DNA from: Tannerellaceae bacterium
GTDB lineage: Bacteria; Bacteroidota; Bacteroidia; Bacteroidales; Tannerellaceae
Assembly: GCA_031267775.1 (NCBI GenBank)
Contig: JAIRYL010000094.1
Span: 1 to 14,265 of the forward strand
Reading direction: 5' to 3'
Length of the DNA: 14,265 bases
A program made the position numbers and the translations under genes. Position 1 is the first letter of the stretch. Each line of letters starts with the position of its first letter. This document shows, piece by piece, positions 14,171-14,265 of the stretch. The notes beneath the pieces are model-generated. The model was not told where the DNA came from and ran no database searches. It saw nothing but the letters and a program-made list of their open reading frames with translations.

Positions 14171-14265
14171 ATATTACTTATACTTTTGATATTTACCTTT
14201 TTTAGTTATCCTTGTGAAATGTCTGTTTTTAGTCCGTTTGGGAATTGTTTGCCGGCTTATTTGCA
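14171..14265. other. Window edge, no gene assigned
   Basis: This AT-rich end has a plus-strand TACTTTTG (14181-14188) that matches TAnnTTTG, and an ATG at 14219 that stays open to the window end. With only 15 codons visible this could be the start of a gene reading out of the window, but I cannot support it. Confidence 0.3.

Noticed and set aside
14219..14265. Partial plus-strand gene starting at 14219
   Set aside because: Only 15 codons are visible, with no recognisable domain; the -7-like box upstream has no -33 partner.

Overview
The window looks like a piece of a Bacteroidota chromosome, most likely order Bacteroidales. Supporting signs are an RprX/RprY-type two-component pair, DUF6057 and DUF4954 proteins, a small protein with a type IX secretion (T9SS) C-terminal-like domain, Bacteroides-type promoter boxes (TTTG about 20 nt upstream of TAnnTTTG), and few Shine-Dalgarno sites. 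I cannot name a genus. Apart from its repeats the region reads as core chromosome. I found no integrase, transposase, CRISPR array, restriction system or phage gene.

Layout. Positions 1-967 hold no credible gene and are a mosaic of repeats. They include a 22-bp palindrome, two copies of a 67-nt module, an iteron-like 22-bp tandem array that flips orientation halfway, a 35-bp inverted repeat and a GC-rich dispersed Bacteroidetes-type repeat. Positions 1068-4310 (+) are a tight two-gene unit: a DUF6057 membrane protein and a lipoprotein with a CxxCH heme motif and a PD40 propeller. A perfect 25-bp hairpin at 4301-4356 separates it from the convergent rprX-rprY operon (6657 down to 4361, -). Next come a secreted T9SS-CTD-like small protein (-) and a two-helix membrane protein (-). 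The latter is divergent from hflX (+). hflX, a DUF4954 beta-helix protein and a TPR protein follow on the + strand (7673-11165) with short gaps or overlap. The TPR stop overlaps the stop of convergent dprA. The last operon (13921 down to 11162, -) is U32 peptidase-family RNA hydroxylase, hotdog thioesterase, dprA. It has a textbook promoter just upstream and is preceded by a dispersed repeat built around a 28-bp perfect palindrome.

How the genes work together. RprX-RprY is an envelope-type sensor kinase and regulator pair. The DUF6057/PD40 pair is probably one envelope function of unknown biochemistry. hflX (ribosome rescue) and the U32 protein (RNA hydroxylation) concern translation, and dprA concerns handling of incoming single-stranded DNA. 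Two long reading frames (939-2825 and 14170-12680) run into repeat DNA at their 5' ends, and promoter evidence argues for shorter proteins. I did not find a convincing new multi-gene system. The most unusual material is the repeat mosaic at 1-967 and the heme-motif PD40 lipoprotein paired with DUF6057.
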